From Ramlibacter algicola (lineage in GTDB: Bacteria > Pseudomonadota > Gammaproteobacteria > Burkholderiales > Burkholderiaceae_C), in assembly GCF_016641735.1 (NCBI RefSeq), contig NZ_JAEDAO010000001.1:744001-808000 (forward strand): a stretch of 64,000 nt of DNA. Direction: 5' to 3'. This document shows positions 33,899 to 43,961 of this stretch, one piece after another. Below the pieces are notes generated by a model that saw only the letters and a list, made by a program, of their open reading frames with translations, searched no databases and was not told where the DNA came from. Numbering within the stretch: position 1 is the stretch's first letter; every line of letters begins with the position of its first letter. Made by a program: the position numbers and the translations under genes.

Positions 33899-35269
33899 AT
33901 GGCCTCCGCCCTCTCCGACAAACTCTCCCGCCTGGTCAAGGAAATGCGCGGCCAGGCGCGCATCACCGACGCCAACGTGCAGGACATGCTGCGCGAGGTG
34001 CGCATGGCGCTGCTCGAGGCCGACGTCGCGCTGCCGGTCGTGCGCGACTTCGTCGCCCGCGTGAAGGACAAGGCGCTCGGCCAGGAAGTGATCGGTTCGC
34101 TCAACCCGGGCCAGGCGCTGGTGGGCATCGTCCACCGCGAGCTCGTCACGACGATGGGCGAGGGCATCTCGGACATCAACCTGGCGACCCAGCCGCCCGC
34201 GATCATCCTCATGGCCGGCCTGCAGGGCGCGGGCAAGACGACCACCACGGCCAAGCTGGCCAAGCACCTGATCGAGAAGCGCAAGAAGAAGGTGCTGACG
34301 GTGTCCGGCGACGTCTACCGTCCCGCCGCCATCGAGCAGCTGAAGACGGTGACGAAGCAGGCCGGCGCCGAGTGGTTCCCGAGCTCGCCCGACCAGAAGC
34401 CGCTGGACATCGCCAACGCGGCCGTCGACTACGCGCGCAAGCAGTACTTCGACGTCCTGCTGGTCGACACCGCCGGCCGCCTCGCGATCGACGAGGCGAT
34501 GATGAAGGAGATCCGCGAACTGCACGCAGCGCTCAAGCCGGTGGAGACGCTGTTCGTCGTCGACGCGATGCAGGGCCAGGACGCAGTCAACACCGCCAAG
34601 GCCTTCAAGGACGCGCTGCCGCTGACCGGCATCGTGCTGACCAAGCTGGACGGGGACTCGCGCGGCGGCGCCGCGTTGTCGGTGCGGCAAATCACCGGGG
34701 CGCCGATCAAGTTCGCGGGCGTGTCCGAAAAGATCGACGGCCTGGAGGTGTTCGACGCCGAGCGGCACGCGGGGCGCATCCTCGGCATGGGCGACATCGT
34801 CGCCCTGGTCGAGCAGGTCACCGCCAACGTCGACGTCGCGGCCGCGCAGAAGCTCGCGGCCAAGGTCAAGAGCGGCGAGGGCTTCGACCTCAACGACTTC
34901 CTCGACCAGATCCGCCAGATGAAGCAGATGGGCGGCCTGTCGGCGCTGATGGACAAGATGCCCAGCCAGGTGCAGGCCAAGGCGGGCGCTGTCGACATGG
35001 ACAAGGCCGAGAAGGACATCCGCCGCAAAGAAGGGATCATCTGCAGCATGACGCTGCAGGAGCGCCGCAAGCCCGAGATCATCAAGGCCACCCGCAAGCG
35101 CCGCATCGCCGCCGGCGCCGGCGTGCAGGTGCAGGAAGTCAACCGCCTGCTCAACGAGTTCGAGCAGATGCAGGGAATGATGAAGAAGATGAAGGGCGGC
35201 GGCCTGATGAAGCTGATGAAGCGGATGGGCGGCGGCAAGGGCGGGATGCCGCCGAAACTCCCTTTCTGA
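33899..35269 (+). CDS. ffh: signal recognition particle GTPase Ffh
   Basis: A 456-residue SRP54 homologue that targets nascent membrane proteins to FtsY and SecYEG. N domain (ALSDKLSRLVKEMRGQARI), G domain with GLQGAGKTTTTAKLA (G1), SGDVYRPAAIEQL, DTAGRLAIDEAMM (G3) and TKLDGDSRGGAAL (G4 region), then the Met-rich M domain (IRQMKQMGGLSALMDKMP, MQGMMKKMKGGGLMKLMKRM) that binds signal peptides and 4.5S RNA. ATG 33899 (MASALSD) is used rather than an upstream in-frame start, matching the usual Ffh N-terminus. No 4.5S RNA gene is visible in the window. Followed by a REP-like repeat. Confidence 0.97.
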   Translation: MASALSDKLSRLVKEMRGQARITDANVQDMLREVRMALLEADVALPVVRDFVARVKDKALGQEVIGSLNPGQALVGIVHRELVTTMGEGISDINLATQPPAIILMAGLQGAGKTTTTAKLAKHLIEKRKKKVLTVSGDVYRPAAIEQLKTVTKQAGAEWFPSSPDQKPLDIANAAVDYARKQYFDVLLVDTAGRLAIDEAMMKEIRELHAALKPVETLFVVDAMQGQDAVNTAKAFKDALPLTGIVLTKLDGDSRGGAALSVRQITGAPIKFAGVSEKIDGLEVFDAERHAGRILGMGDIVALVEQVTANVDVAAAQKLAAKVKSGEGFDLNDFLDQIRQMKQMGGLSALMDKMPSQVQAKAGAVDMDKAEKDIRRKEGIICSMTLQERRKPEIIKATRKRRIAAGAGVQVQEVNRLLNEFEQMQGMMKKMKGGGLMKLMKRMGGGKGGMPPKLPF

Positions 35270-35306
35270 TCCCTTCGGGATCAGGCGGTCGCGCCGGCAT
35301 CACGAA

Positions 35307-35344
35307 CCCCCTCACCCCAGCCCTCTCCCCCGAGGGGGAGAGGG
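35307..35344. repeat. REP-like intergenic palindrome
   Basis: After ctcaccccag, an 11-bp perfect inverted repeat CCCTCTCCCCC (35321-35331) / GGGGGAGAGGG (35334-35344) closes on a two-base centre. The CCCTCACCCCAGCCCTCTCCC pattern is a familiar dispersed intergenic element of many GC-rich proteobacterial genomes. It lies in the 141-base gap after ffh and could serve as a transcript-end stem. Only one copy occurs in this window. Confidence 0.8.
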
Positions 35345-35410
35345 AGCGGATCGTTGAGGTTTGTCCATCGCGACGATTGATGGACATCGGTTGCCGTATC
35401 CTCGGCCGCC

Positions 35411-36604
35411 ATGAATCTCGTCGACTCCTTCGCGGACATTTCGCGCTTCGTCCAGCTGCGCCGCGACATCCACCGCCATCCTGAACTCGGCTTCGAGGAG
35501 CACCGCACCTCCAGGCTCGTCGCCGACCTCCTGCGGGAGTGGGGCCTCGAAGTGCACACCGGCATCGCCGGCACCGGCGTCGTGGGCGTCCTGCGCTGCG
35601 GCGAGGGCAAGCGCACGATCGGGCTGCGCGCCGACCTCGACGCCCTGCCGCTGCAGGAAGAGAACCAGTTCCCGCATCGCTCCACGCATGACGGCCGCAT
35701 GCATGCCTGCGGGCACGACGGCCACACGACCATGCTGCTGGCCGCGGCGTGGCACCTGTCGCGCAGCAAGGACTTCAACGGCACGGTGAACTTCATCTTC
35801 CAGCCGGCGGAGGAGATGGGCAAGGCGGGCGCGCTGAAGATGATCGAGGACGGCCTGTTCGAGCGCTTCCCCTGCGAGGCCGTCTTCGCGCTGCACAACT
35901 TCGTCACCGGCCAGGTCGGCGACTTCGCGCTGAACCACGGCGCGCTCATGGCGTCGAGCAACACCTGGCGCGCCACGCTGCACGGCCGCGGCACGCACGC
36001 CTCGCTGCCGCACACCGGCATCGACCCGGTCGGCGCGGTGATCGACCTGGCGCAGCAACTGCAGTCCCTACTGCCGCGCGTGGTGCCATCGACCGAACGC
36101 GCCTTGCTCGCCGTCACGCAGCTGCAGGGCTCCGATGCGCCCAACGTGATCCCCGACCTGGCCTGGGTCGGCGGCACGGTGCGCACCTTCTCGGTCGAAG
36201 CGACCGATGCGATCGAAACGGGCCTGCGCCGGCTGGCCGATGGCATCGCGGCGGCGCACGGCTGCCGCGCCGAGGTGACCTTCCGCCGTGCGTCGCCGCC
36301 GGTGGTGAACCATGAGAAGGAAGCGCGGTTCGCCGCCGACGTGATGCGCGAGGTGGTGGGCGCCGACCGGGTGCAGGACGACTTCCCCGCGGTCATGGGC
36401 GCCGAGGACTTCGCCCACATGCTGCGCGCGCGGCCGGGTTGCTACGCGTTCATCGGCAACGGCGACGGCGGCCACCGCCTGCCGGACCACGGGCCCGGTC
36501 CTTGCATCATCCACAACACGTCGTTCGACTTCAACGACGAGATCATCCCCGTCGGCGCCAGCTATTTCGTGCGGCTCGCACAGCGCTGGCTCGCGCAACC
36601 CTGA
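35411..36604 (+). CDS. M20 family metal-dependent amidohydrolase (hippurate hydrolase-like)
   Basis: A 397-residue cytoplasmic dinuclear metallo-amidase of the M20D type. Landmarks: RRDIHRHPELGFEEHRT, LRADLDALPLQEEN, MHACGHDGHTTMLL (metal-ligand Cys/His region), IFQPAEEMGKAGALKMIEDG (catalytic Glu pair), HTGID..GA, and C-terminal MGAEDFAHML with a metal ligand. Such enzymes remove N-acyl or N-benzoyl groups from amino acids (hippuricase, N-acetyl-amino acid hydrolases). The substrate cannot be read from sequence. Thirteen bases downstream is a TctC-type binding protein gene, common beside such hydrolases in Comamonadaceae, suggesting uptake and hydrolysis of the same compound. Confidence 0.88.
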   Translation: MNLVDSFADISRFVQLRRDIHRHPELGFEEHRTSRLVADLLREWGLEVHTGIAGTGVVGVLRCGEGKRTIGLRADLDALPLQEENQFPHRSTHDGRMHACGHDGHTTMLLAAAWHLSRSKDFNGTVNFIFQPAEEMGKAGALKMIEDGLFERFPCEAVFALHNFVTGQVGDFALNHGALMASSNTWRATLHGRGTHASLPHTGIDPVGAVIDLAQQLQSLLPRVVPSTERALLAVTQLQGSDAPNVIPDLAWVGGTVRTFSVEATDAIETGLRRLADGIAAAHGCRAEVTFRRASPPVVNHEKEARFAADVMREVVGADRVQDDFPAVMGAEDFAHMLRARPGCYAFIGNGDGGHRLPDHGPGPCIIHNTSFDFNDEIIPVGASYFVRLAQRWLAQP

Positions 36605-36617
36605 GGAGAGTCCCCGC

Positions 36618-37580
36618 ATGTCCTTCCGCCGCAATGCCCTTCGCGTCCTGCTCGCGCTCAGCGTGGGCGCCGTGGTGCTGCCCGCTTCGGCGCAGCGCGT
36701 CATCCGCATCGTCGTGCCCTACGGCCCCGGCGCCGTGCAGGACACGGTCGCGCGCACCTTCAACGCCGAGCTCGGCCAGGCGCTCGGCGCCTCGGTCATC
36801 GTCGAGAACCGGCCTGGCGCCGGCGGCACCGTGGGCACCTCGCAGGTGGCCAAGTCGACCGACAACAACACGCTGGTGCTGGCGGCGGCGAGCCACACGC
36901 TCGCCGGCCACCTGTACAGCAAGCTGGACTACGACCCGATCAGGAACTTCACCGGCATCGCCAACATCGGCAACTCCGGCTACGTGATCGCCGCGCCGGG
37001 CAACCTGGGCGTCAACACGCTCGCCGACTACGTCAAGCTGGTCAAGTCGCAGCCGGGCAAGCTCAATTACGCGTCGGCCGGCAACGGCAGCGCCACGCAC
37101 CTGGGCATGGCGTACTTCCTCGCCAAGGCGGGGCTGCAGATGCAGCACGTGCCGATGAAGTCGACCGGCGACGCGGTGAACGAGGTGCTCGCGGGCCGCG
37201 TGCAGGGCGTGACGTCGTCGCTGGTGGGCGTCACCGGTTTCAAGAACGACCCGCGCATGAAGATCCTGGCCTACACCGGCACGCAGCGGTCCAAGTTCAT
37301 GCCCGACCTGCCCACCGTCGCCGAGTCCGGCGTGGCCGGCTACAAGTTCGACTCGTGGATCGGCGTGCTCGCACCGTCGACCATGCCGAAGGCCGAAGCC
37401 GACAAGCTGAACGCCGCGATGAACAAGGTGCTGCAGGACCCGGCGGTGCAGCAGCGCCTGGCCAACCTGGGCGTGGAAGTCGCCGGCAACCAGTCGGTCG
37501 ACCAGTTCAACAAGCTGCTGAAGGACGACTTCGAGCAGGCCGGCGCGCTGGTGAAGGCGTCGGGCGCGCGCATCGAGTGA
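36618..37580 (+). CDS. tripartite tricarboxylate transporter substrate-binding protein (Bug/TctC family)
   Basis: A 320-residue periplasmic protein with a Sec signal peptide (RVLLALSVGAVVLPASAQ, cleavage after residue 25). The mature N-terminus IRIVVPYGPGAVQDTVARTF and VIVENRPGAGGTVGTSQVAK are the hallmark Bug-family segments that contact carboxylates, followed by LNYASAGNGSATHLGMAYF. A GAGGAG ribosome-binding site precedes the start. Bug proteins are greatly expanded in Burkholderiales and often lack a linked TctAB; none is visible here either. The ligand is unknown, perhaps the substrate or product of the neighbouring amidohydrolase. Confidence 0.9.
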   Translation: MSFRRNALRVLLALSVGAVVLPASAQRVIRIVVPYGPGAVQDTVARTFNAELGQALGASVIVENRPGAGGTVGTSQVAKSTDNNTLVLAAASHTLAGHLYSKLDYDPIRNFTGIANIGNSGYVIAAPGNLGVNTLADYVKLVKSQPGKLNYASAGNGSATHLGMAYFLAKAGLQMQHVPMKSTGDAVNEVLAGRVQGVTSSLVGVTGFKNDPRMKILAYTGTQRSKFMPDLPTVAESGVAGYKFDSWIGVLAPSTMPKAEADKLNAAMNKVLQDPAVQQRLANLGVEVAGNQSVDQFNKLLKDDFEQAGALVKASGARIE

Positions 37581-37598
37581 TGCGCGCGCGCCGGCGTG

Positions 37599-38936
37599 TC
37601 AGGCCGCGACGGCCTGGCGCACCGGCACCTCGCCTCGCAGCGAGTGCGGCAGCGCCTGCGTGATGGTCACGTCCACCATGTGGCCCACCAGGCGCTTGTC
37701 GCCGGCGAAGTTCACGATGCGGTTGCAGGCGGTGCGGCCCATCAGCTCGTTCGGGTCCTTGCGCGAAGGGCCTTCCACCAGGATGCGCTGCACGGTGCCC
37801 ACGCGGCTGGCGCTGATGCGGCGCATGTTCTCCTCCAGGACCGCCTGCAGGTGCTGCAGCCGGCGCAGCTTGACTTCATGCGGCGTGTCGTCGTGCAGGG
37901 CGGCGGCCGGCGTGCCGGGGCGCGGGCTGAAGATGAACGAGAAGCTCGCGTCGTAGCCGACGTCCTCGACCAGCTTCATCAGCTTGCCGAAGTCGTCCTC
38001 GGTCTCGCCCGGGAAGCCGACGATGAAGTCGGTGGACAGCGAGATCTCCGGCCGCACCGCGCGCAGCTTGCGCACGATGCTCTTGTATTCCATGGCGGTG
38101 TAGCCACGCTTCATCGCCATCAGGATGCGGTCGCTGCCGTGCTGCACCGGCAGGTGCAGGTGGCTCACCAGCTGCGGCACCTTGCCGTACACGTCCACCA
38201 GGCGCTGCGTGAACTCGTTGGGGTGGCTGGTCGTGTAGCGGATGCGCTCGATGCCCGGGATCCCGGCCACGTACTCGATCAGCAGCGCGAAGTCGGCGAT
38301 CTCCGCCGTGTCGCCCATGCGGCCGCGGAACGCATTCACGTTCTGGCCGAGCAGCGTCACTTCGCGCACGCCCTGGTCGGCGAGTTCCGCCACCTCGGCC
38401 AGCACGTCGTCCAGAGGGCGCGACACTTCCTCGCCACGCGTATACGGCACGACGCAGTAGCTGCAGTACTTGCTGCAGCCTTCCATGATGGAGACGAACG
38501 CGGTGGCGCCTTCGACGCGCGCCGGCGGCAGGTGGTCGAACTTCTCGATCTCGGGGAAACGGATGTCGACCTGCGGCCGGCCCTGCGTGTTGCGCGCCGC
38601 CAGCATGTCGGGCAGCCGGTGCAGCGTCTGCGGGCCGAACACCACGTCCACGTAGGGCGCGCGCTCGATGATGGCCGCGCCTTCCTGGCTGGCGACGCAG
38701 CCGCCGACACCGATCAGCACGCCCTTGTCCTTCAGGTGCTTCACGCGCCCGAGGTCGCTGAACACCTTCTCCTGCGCCTTCTCGCGCACCGAGCAGGTGT
38801 TGAACAGGATCAGGTCGGCCTGCTCCGGGTCGTTGGTGGCTTCGTAGCCCTGCGCGGCGTGCAGCACGTCGGCCATCTTGTCCGAGTCGTACTCGTTCAT
38901 CTGGCAGCCGAACGTCTTGATGAAGACCTTTTTCAT
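37599..38936 (-). CDS. miaB: tRNA-2-methylthio-N6-dimethylallyladenosine synthase MiaB
   Basis: A 445-residue radical-SAM methylthiotransferase that converts i6A37 to ms2i6A37 in tRNAs reading UNN codons. N-terminal [4Fe-4S] cluster cysteines lie in [26 protein letters not shown] and GGCVASQ. The radical SAM motif [17 protein letters not shown] supplies the CxxxCxxC site. The C-terminal TRAM domain follows [13 protein letters not shown] 38936 has GGAAG eight bases upstream; an in-frame GTG at 38945 overlapping the upstream stop (GTGA) is possible but lacks spacing for a ribosome site. Co-transcribed with the small secreted protein gene upstream. Confidence 0.96.
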   Translation of the reverse strand: MKKVFIKTFGCQMNEYDSDKMADVLHAAQGYEATNDPEQADLILFNTCSVREKAQEKVFSDLGRVKHLKDKGVLIGVGGCVASQEGAAIIERAPYVDVVFGPQTLHRLPDMLAARNTQGRPQVDIRFPEIEKFDHLPPARVEGATAFVSIMEGCSKYCSYCVVPYTRGEEVSRPLDDVLAEVAELADQGVREVTLLGQNVNAFRGRMGDTAEIADFALLIEYVAGIPGIERIRYTTSHPNEFTQRLVDVYGKVPQLVSHLHLPVQHGSDRILMAMKRGYTAMEYKSIVRKLRAVRPEISLSTDFIVGFPGETEDDFGKLMKLVEDVGYDASFSFIFSPRPGTPAAALHDDTPHEVKLRRLQHLQAVLEENMRRISASRVGTVQRILVEGPSRKDPNELMGRTACNRIVNFAGDKRLVGHMVDVTITQALPHSLRGEVPVRQAVAA

Positions 38937-38941
38937 GGCGC

Positions 38942-39337
38942 TCACTTCCGCTTGCCCAGGATCATGCCGACCATGCGCAGGAAACCGTCCAGGCCCCCTT
39001 CGCCGTCGGGTCCATTGGCGACCTGTGCGTATTCGTCCGGCGTGAGGATCCAGACCTCGTGCACCTGGCCGCCGGCATCGCGGCGGTAGACGACGGGGAC
39101 GGTGGCGCCGGCGAGCGTGCCCGACAGCACCTGCAGGTTGTTCGTGTCGCGGATGCGCGCACCGGGCGAGAGCCGGTCGGGCTTGCCGTCCAGCGCGATG
39201 ACGGGCGGCGTGGCACTCACCTCCATCCTGGCGGGCCGGACATCGGTGGGGATCTGGCGCAAGGCCTGCGCGGCAGCGGGCAGGGAGGCGGCGAGGCAGA
39301 GCAGGGCCGCGGCGGCGGCCCGGGTCCAGCGGTTCAT
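38942..39337 (-). CDS. hypothetical secreted protein upstream of miaB
   Basis: A 131-residue protein with a clear Sec signal peptide ([19 protein letters not shown], cleavage about residue 25). The mature part includes [44 protein letters not shown], a beta-rich stretch, and [25 protein letters not shown], then a short basic tail. No cysteine or catalytic motif is evident. It is probably periplasmic; the same kind of protein precedes miaB in related bacteria by my recollection. Function is unknown. Its stop lies five bases before miaB. Confidence 0.7.
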   Translation of the reverse strand: MNRWTRAAAAALLCLAASLPAAAQALRQIPTDVRPARMEVSATPPVIALDGKPDRLSPGARIRDTNNLQVLSGTLAGATVPVVYRRDAGGQVHEVWILTPDEYAQVANGPDGEGGLDGFLRMVGMILGKRK

Positions 39338-39421
39338 GGTGTGGATCCAGAGGCTGAAGAAGGCCCGATTGTAGAAGCCGCCATTGACGCGCCCCGCCGG
39401 CGGGGCTAGAACGGTCGTGCC

Positions 39422-40579
39422 ATGCGCCTCCTACGCCTCACGCTTCCCGCCGTCTTCGCGCTGCTGTTGCTGGCGGGCTGCGCCACCAGGCCGCTGCCCG
39501 CGGCACTGCCCGACTTGCAGCCCGCGCTCGCGCGCGGCGACCAGGCTTATGCGATGACGCAGCTGCCATCGGTGGACCCCGCCGTGCTGTTCGCGCTGCC
39601 GCCGGACCTGGCGGCTTCGATCGCACGCGAACGCATGCGCACCGTCTCGCACAAGGCGCGCCTGATCGCGCTGCTGGACCTGCTGTACGGCCCGGACCGC
39701 CGCGCGTTCACCTACGGCGCGCCGACGTCCACCGACGCCGCCCAGACCTGGGCCGCCAAGCGCGGCGACTGCCTGTCGCTCACCCTGCTCACTTATGCGT
39801 CCGCCCGCGCCATGGGCCTGAACGCGCAGATGCAGGAAGTGCGCGTGCCCGCCATCTACGAGCGCCGCTCCGGCGTCGACTTCGTCAACCGGCACGTGAA
39901 CGTCGCCGTGCACCTGCGCAACGACACCATGCAGGACATGATGCGCACGCAGGTGGCGATGCTCGACTTCGAGCCGCAGCTGACCGGCGGCGAGCTGGGC
40001 CACGCGCTGGACGAGCGCGGCATGGTGGCGCGCTTCCACAACAACCTGGGCGGGCAGGCGCTGGCCGCCGGCGACGCGCCGCGCGCGTACGCGCACTACC
40101 GCGCAGCCATCGCCGCCGACCCCGAGTACGGCGCCGCGCAGAGCAACCTGGCCGTGCTGCTCGAGCAGCGCGGCCTGCTGGCGGAAGCCGAGGCACTGCT
40201 GCGCCATGCCGTGGTGCTCAGCGACCGGCCCGACGTGGCGCTGGCCGCCCTGCGGCGGGTGCTCGTCGCGCAGCACCGCGACGCCGAAGCGCAGGTCGTG
40301 GCCCAGCAGTTGCGCAGCGCGGAGGACGCCGACCCGTACCACTGGATCGCGCTGGGCCTGGACGAGCTGGCGGCCGGCCGCAACCGGCAGGCCGTCGACG
40401 CCCTCGAGCACGCCCAGCAACTCACCGCCGGCTTCGGCGAGGTGCACGGCTGGCTGGCGCTGGCCTATGCGCGACTGGGCGAATCCGCCAAGGCGCGGCA
40501 GCAACTGGCGCAGCTGGACGCCATCGAGGGCGGTGCCCGCATGGCCGGCAAGGTCCGCAAGCAGCTCGGCGTCCAGTGA
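39422..40579 (+). CDS. lipoprotein with transglutaminase-like Cys-His-Asp and TPR repeats
   Basis: A 385-residue protein with lipobox LAGC (Cys20). Residues about 70-190 hold a transglutaminase-like triad in proper order: Cys117 in [20 protein letters not shown], His158 in NRHVNVAV and Asp182 in AMLDFEP. The second half is a run of TPR-like helices ([63 protein letters not shown]) for protein contacts. Similar proteins are annotated as TPR or transglutaminase-like lipoproteins; the reaction is unknown and could be protease-like rather than cross-linking. It is monocistronic and convergent with the tRNA gene. Confidence 0.72.
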   Translation: MRLLRLTLPAVFALLLLAGCATRPLPAALPDLQPALARGDQAYAMTQLPSVDPAVLFALPPDLAASIARERMRTVSHKARLIALLDLLYGPDRRAFTYGAPTSTDAAQTWAAKRGDCLSLTLLTYASARAMGLNAQMQEVRVPAIYERRSGVDFVNRHVNVAVHLRNDTMQDMMRTQVAMLDFEPQLTGGELGHALDERGMVARFHNNLGGQALAAGDAPRAYAHYRAAIAADPEYGAAQSNLAVLLEQRGLLAEAEALLRHAVVLSDRPDVALAALRRVLVAQHRDAEAQVVAQQLRSAEDADPYHWIALGLDELAAGRNRQAVDALEHAQQLTAGFGEVHGWLALAYARLGESAKARQQLAQLDAIEGGARMAGKVRKQLGVQ

Positions 40580-40584
40580 GGGCG

Positions 40585-40616
40585 AAAAAAAGCCCGCTGC
40601 AGGCACTGCAGCGGGC
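40585..40616 (-). terminator. intrinsic terminator for the tRNA-Met gene
   Basis: On the minus strand an 11-bp perfect stem GCCCGCTGCAG/CTGCAGCGGGC (plus 40592-40602 and 40606-40616, three-base loop) is followed by seven T's (plus A's 40585-40591). It begins six bases after the tRNA 3' end. It also sits just behind the lipoprotein stop on the plus strand, where the following TGTGTT is only weakly T-rich. Confidence 0.92.
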
Positions 40617-40621
40617 TGTGT

Positions 40622-40698
40622 TGGTGGCGCTTCACGGACTCGAACCGCGGACCTGTGGATTATGATTCCATCGCTCTAACCGACTGAGCTAAAGCGCC
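40622..40698 (-). tRNA. tRNA-Met (anticodon CAT)
   Basis: The minus strand reads as a complete 77-base tRNA with encoded CCA. Acceptor GGCGCTT pairs perfectly with AAGCGCC. The D-arm is GCTCAGTCGGTTAGAGC, the anticodon loop ATCATAA gives CAT, and the T-arm contains GGTTCGAGTCC. The paired first base (G1-C72) fits elongator Met rather than initiator tRNA. A tRNA-Ile2 with modified CAT is possible in principle, but the sequence resembles betaproteobacterial elongator tRNA-Met. Acceptor end is at 40692-40698, CCA at 40622-40624. Confidence 0.93.
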
Positions 40699-40727
40699 GA
40701 GCCCGTGATTATAGCGGGGCGCGGCGC

Positions 40728-42179
40728 TCAAGGGGAGGGCGCCAGCGGCGCCAGCTCCTCGGACACCAGCCGCACCACCAGCCGGTCCAGCGTGTCCACC
40801 GAGTAATTGTTCACGTCGTGCGCCGTCTCGCGGCCCGGCCCGCTGCCGGGGTGGCGCGCGTCCGCGTAGGTCAGGAAGACGAAGCGGCCACCCGTGTACT
40901 GGGCGATCTGGCGCTGGATGAACTCGCCCTGCCGGTCCAGCCCGCTGGCGCCGACGCCGAACACCTTGATGCCCTTGCCCAGCGCGGCCAGCATGTCGTC
41001 GTCGTAGCGCGGCCCGCCATAGTCGAGGTGCGGCGGCGCATCCGCCAGCAGCACCACCAGCCGTGTCGCGCCGTCGCCGCGCCAGCTCATCTTGTGCACG
41101 GCCTCGTGCAGCGCCTCGTTCATCGCCTCCGGATAGTCGCCGCCGCCCTGCGCTCGCAACGGCCCGAGCGCGCTGGCCAGGAACTGCTGCGAATCGTTCG
41201 TGAAATCGAAGCTGCGCAGCAGGAAGTCGTCGCCCTTGTCGCGGTAGGCCACCAGGCCCAGGCAGACGTCCGGCCGGCTGGGCAGCGCCGCGACCTCGCC
41301 GACGATGGTCCGCAGCGTGGCCTTGAGCTTGCCGATCTCGTCGCCCATGGAGCCGGTCGCGTCCACCAGGAACAGCAGGTCGAGCCGGGCGCGCGGCACG
41401 GCCGCCTGCACGTCCAGCGTGACCTCGACGGCGCTCTTCTGGCCGCGCCGCAGCGAGGCGCTCGCCTCGCGGCCCTGCTTGCGGACGCTGACCTCGTAGC
41501 GACCGGACCGCTCGGGATCGAACGCATCCGGGTGGATCCACACGCGGCCCGCGGTGTCCGTGCGCGCCCACGTGGCGGCGCCGCTGGGCGCCTGGATCGC
41601 GACCTCGGCATCCGGCACGCCGCGCCCGCCCGGATCGCGCACCACCAGCAGGTGCCGCTCGCGCACGTCGCGCGCCCGGTGCGTCACCTGCGTGCGGTCG
41701 CGGAATGCAAGGTAGGCCGAGAAGTCGCCGTTGTCGTCGACCACGCCGGCGGTGACAGGCCCTTCCTGCGGCTGCAGTTGCGGCACCGGCCGGCGCTCGT
41801 AGGCCGCCGGGGGCGGGGGTGGCGCGGTGGGCGCCGCTTCCCGGGCCTTCGACGCGAAGTCCGCGCGGGAGGCCGCTTCGGCTTCCGCACGACCTCGCTC
41901 CGCGTGCATCGGCGCAGGCAGGACGGACGCGCGCGCGACCGGCTCCGGCCAGCCGCCACGTTGCTCGTCGCCCGGCGCGCGTCCCGGCACCTCGCGCATC
42001 GTCACCGGGCGCACACAATCGGTGGCCGACGGCGCCTGGAAATCCGGACTCGTGCGCATCTGCCATGTGGGGGCCGGCAGCGTGGCGGTGCGCGGCTCGG
42101 GCCAGGGCGGCGCGGGGAAAGCGGTGCCGGTGGCGGCGAGCAGGGCGACGAAGAGGGCGGCGCGGCGGAAGGCGGGCAT
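40728..42179 (-). CDS. secreted von Willebrand factor type A domain protein
   Basis: A 483-residue exported protein: signal peptide about residues 1-23, a Pro/Ala/Arg-rich region with proline run at about 118-124, a carboxypeptidase-regulatory/beta-sandwich-like segment (GGRGVPDAEVAIQAPSGAATWARTDTAGRVWIHP, about 183-217), then a vWA domain from about 265 with the MIDAS motif DATGSMGDEIGK, and later MIDAS residues (T in RSFDFTNDS region, D in LLADAPPHLD). Metal-dependent protein or ligand binding outside the cytoplasm is likely. It is divergent from the ECF sigma factor gene, with a palindrome between them. Partner unknown. Confidence 0.75.
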   Translation of the reverse strand: MPAFRRAALFVALLAATGTAFPAPPWPEPRTATLPAPTWQMRTSPDFQAPSATDCVRPVTMREVPGRAPGDEQRGGWPEPVARASVLPAPMHAERGRAEAEAASRADFASKAREAAPTAPPPPPAAYERRPVPQLQPQEGPVTAGVVDDNGDFSAYLAFRDRTQVTHRARDVRERHLLVVRDPGGRGVPDAEVAIQAPSGAATWARTDTAGRVWIHPDAFDPERSGRYEVSVRKQGREASASLRRGQKSAVEVTLDVQAAVPRARLDLLFLVDATGSMGDEIGKLKATLRTIVGEVAALPSRPDVCLGLVAYRDKGDDFLLRSFDFTNDSQQFLASALGPLRAQGGGDYPEAMNEALHEAVHKMSWRGDGATRLVVLLADAPPHLDYGGPRYDDDMLAALGKGIKVFGVGASGLDRQGEFIQRQIAQYTGGRFVFLTYADARHPGSGPGRETAHDVNNYSVDTLDRLVVRLVSEELAPLAPSP

Positions 42180-42214
42180 CGGGGGCTCCAGGTTGTGGTG
42201 CCGAGTGATACGGG

Positions 42215-42232
42215 CCCCGTCGCCCGACGGGG
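42215..42232. promoter_or_regulatory. palindrome between vWA gene and ECF sigma gene
   Basis: CCCCGTCG (42215-42222) and CGACGGGG (42225-42232) form a perfect 8-bp inverted repeat with a CC centre, 36 bases before the vWA start and 71 bases before the sigma gene start. Such a symmetric site between divergent genes may bind a shared regulator; it could equally be a hairpin in the vWA mRNA leader. Confidence 0.4.
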
Positions 42233-42302
42233 TTGATTTCGTCGCCTGCCGTTAACCCCGAACCGCGGCGTGCCCCGTGGAACGTGGTGTGAGAATCCCG
42301 CC

Positions 42303-42913
42303 ATGCCCGGCGCCCACCGCGACCTGACCGACGAGGAGCTGATGCTCGCCTACGCCGGCGGCGACCCGGTCGCCTTCGACACCCTGTACGCACGCCACGA
42401 GTCCGCCTTGCTGCGGTTCGTGCGGCGCGTGCTGGGCAGCGCGCTGGCGGCGCAGGCGGACGAGGTGTTCCAGGACACCTGGCTGCGCATCGTCGCGGCG
42501 CGCGCGAGCTTCCGCCCGCAGGGCGCGCGCTGGCGCACGTGGGCGTTCACCATCGCGCACAACGTGGCGATGGACCGCCTGCGCGTCAGCGGCCGCGAGG
42601 TCGTGCCGGACGCGCCCGACGACGGCAGCGATCCGCTCGACTGGCTCGCTGCCACGCTCGATGCGCGGCATCCGTCGAGCGAGGACGAGGCGTTCTGGCG
42701 CGCCGCCGGCCGCCAGCTGCTCGATTGCCTGGACGCATTGCCCGCGGCACAGCGCGCCGCCTTCCTGCTGCACCACGAGGATGGCGCGTCGGTCGAGGAG
42801 CTCGCGCGCCATCTGGGACTGCCGTTCGAGACGGCCAAGAGCCGCCTGCGCTACGCGCTGCAGAAGCTGCGTGGCTGCATGCAGGGCTACCTCGTCGTTC
42901 TGGAGCGGGCGGC

Positions 42914-42917
<4 letters not shown>
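42303..42917 (+). CDS. ECF-type RNA polymerase sigma factor
   Basis: A 204-residue sigma-70 family group 4 protein. Region 2: DPVAFDTLYARHESALLRFVRRVLG and DEVFQDTWLRIVAARASF, then TWAFTIAHNVAMDRLR (regions 2.3-2.4, -10 recognition). Region 4: LPAAQRAAFLLHHEDGASVEELARHLGLPFETAKSRLRYALQKLR, a helix-turn-helix for the -35 element. ATG 42303 (MPGAHRD) is the first good start. Its stop overlaps the next gene (ATGA), whose product has a single membrane span and is the likely anti-sigma or co-regulator. A consensus autoregulatory ECF promoter is not obvious upstream. Target genes are unknown; the divergent vWA gene is a candidate. Confidence 0.9.
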
Positions 42918-43951
<1,034 letters not shown>

Positions 43952-43961
43952 GCGCGCGCGA

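Noticed and set aside
35270..35410. Possible 4.5S RNA gene next to ffh
   Set aside because: The gap contains only the REP-like palindrome; the conserved SRP RNA tip sequence is not present.
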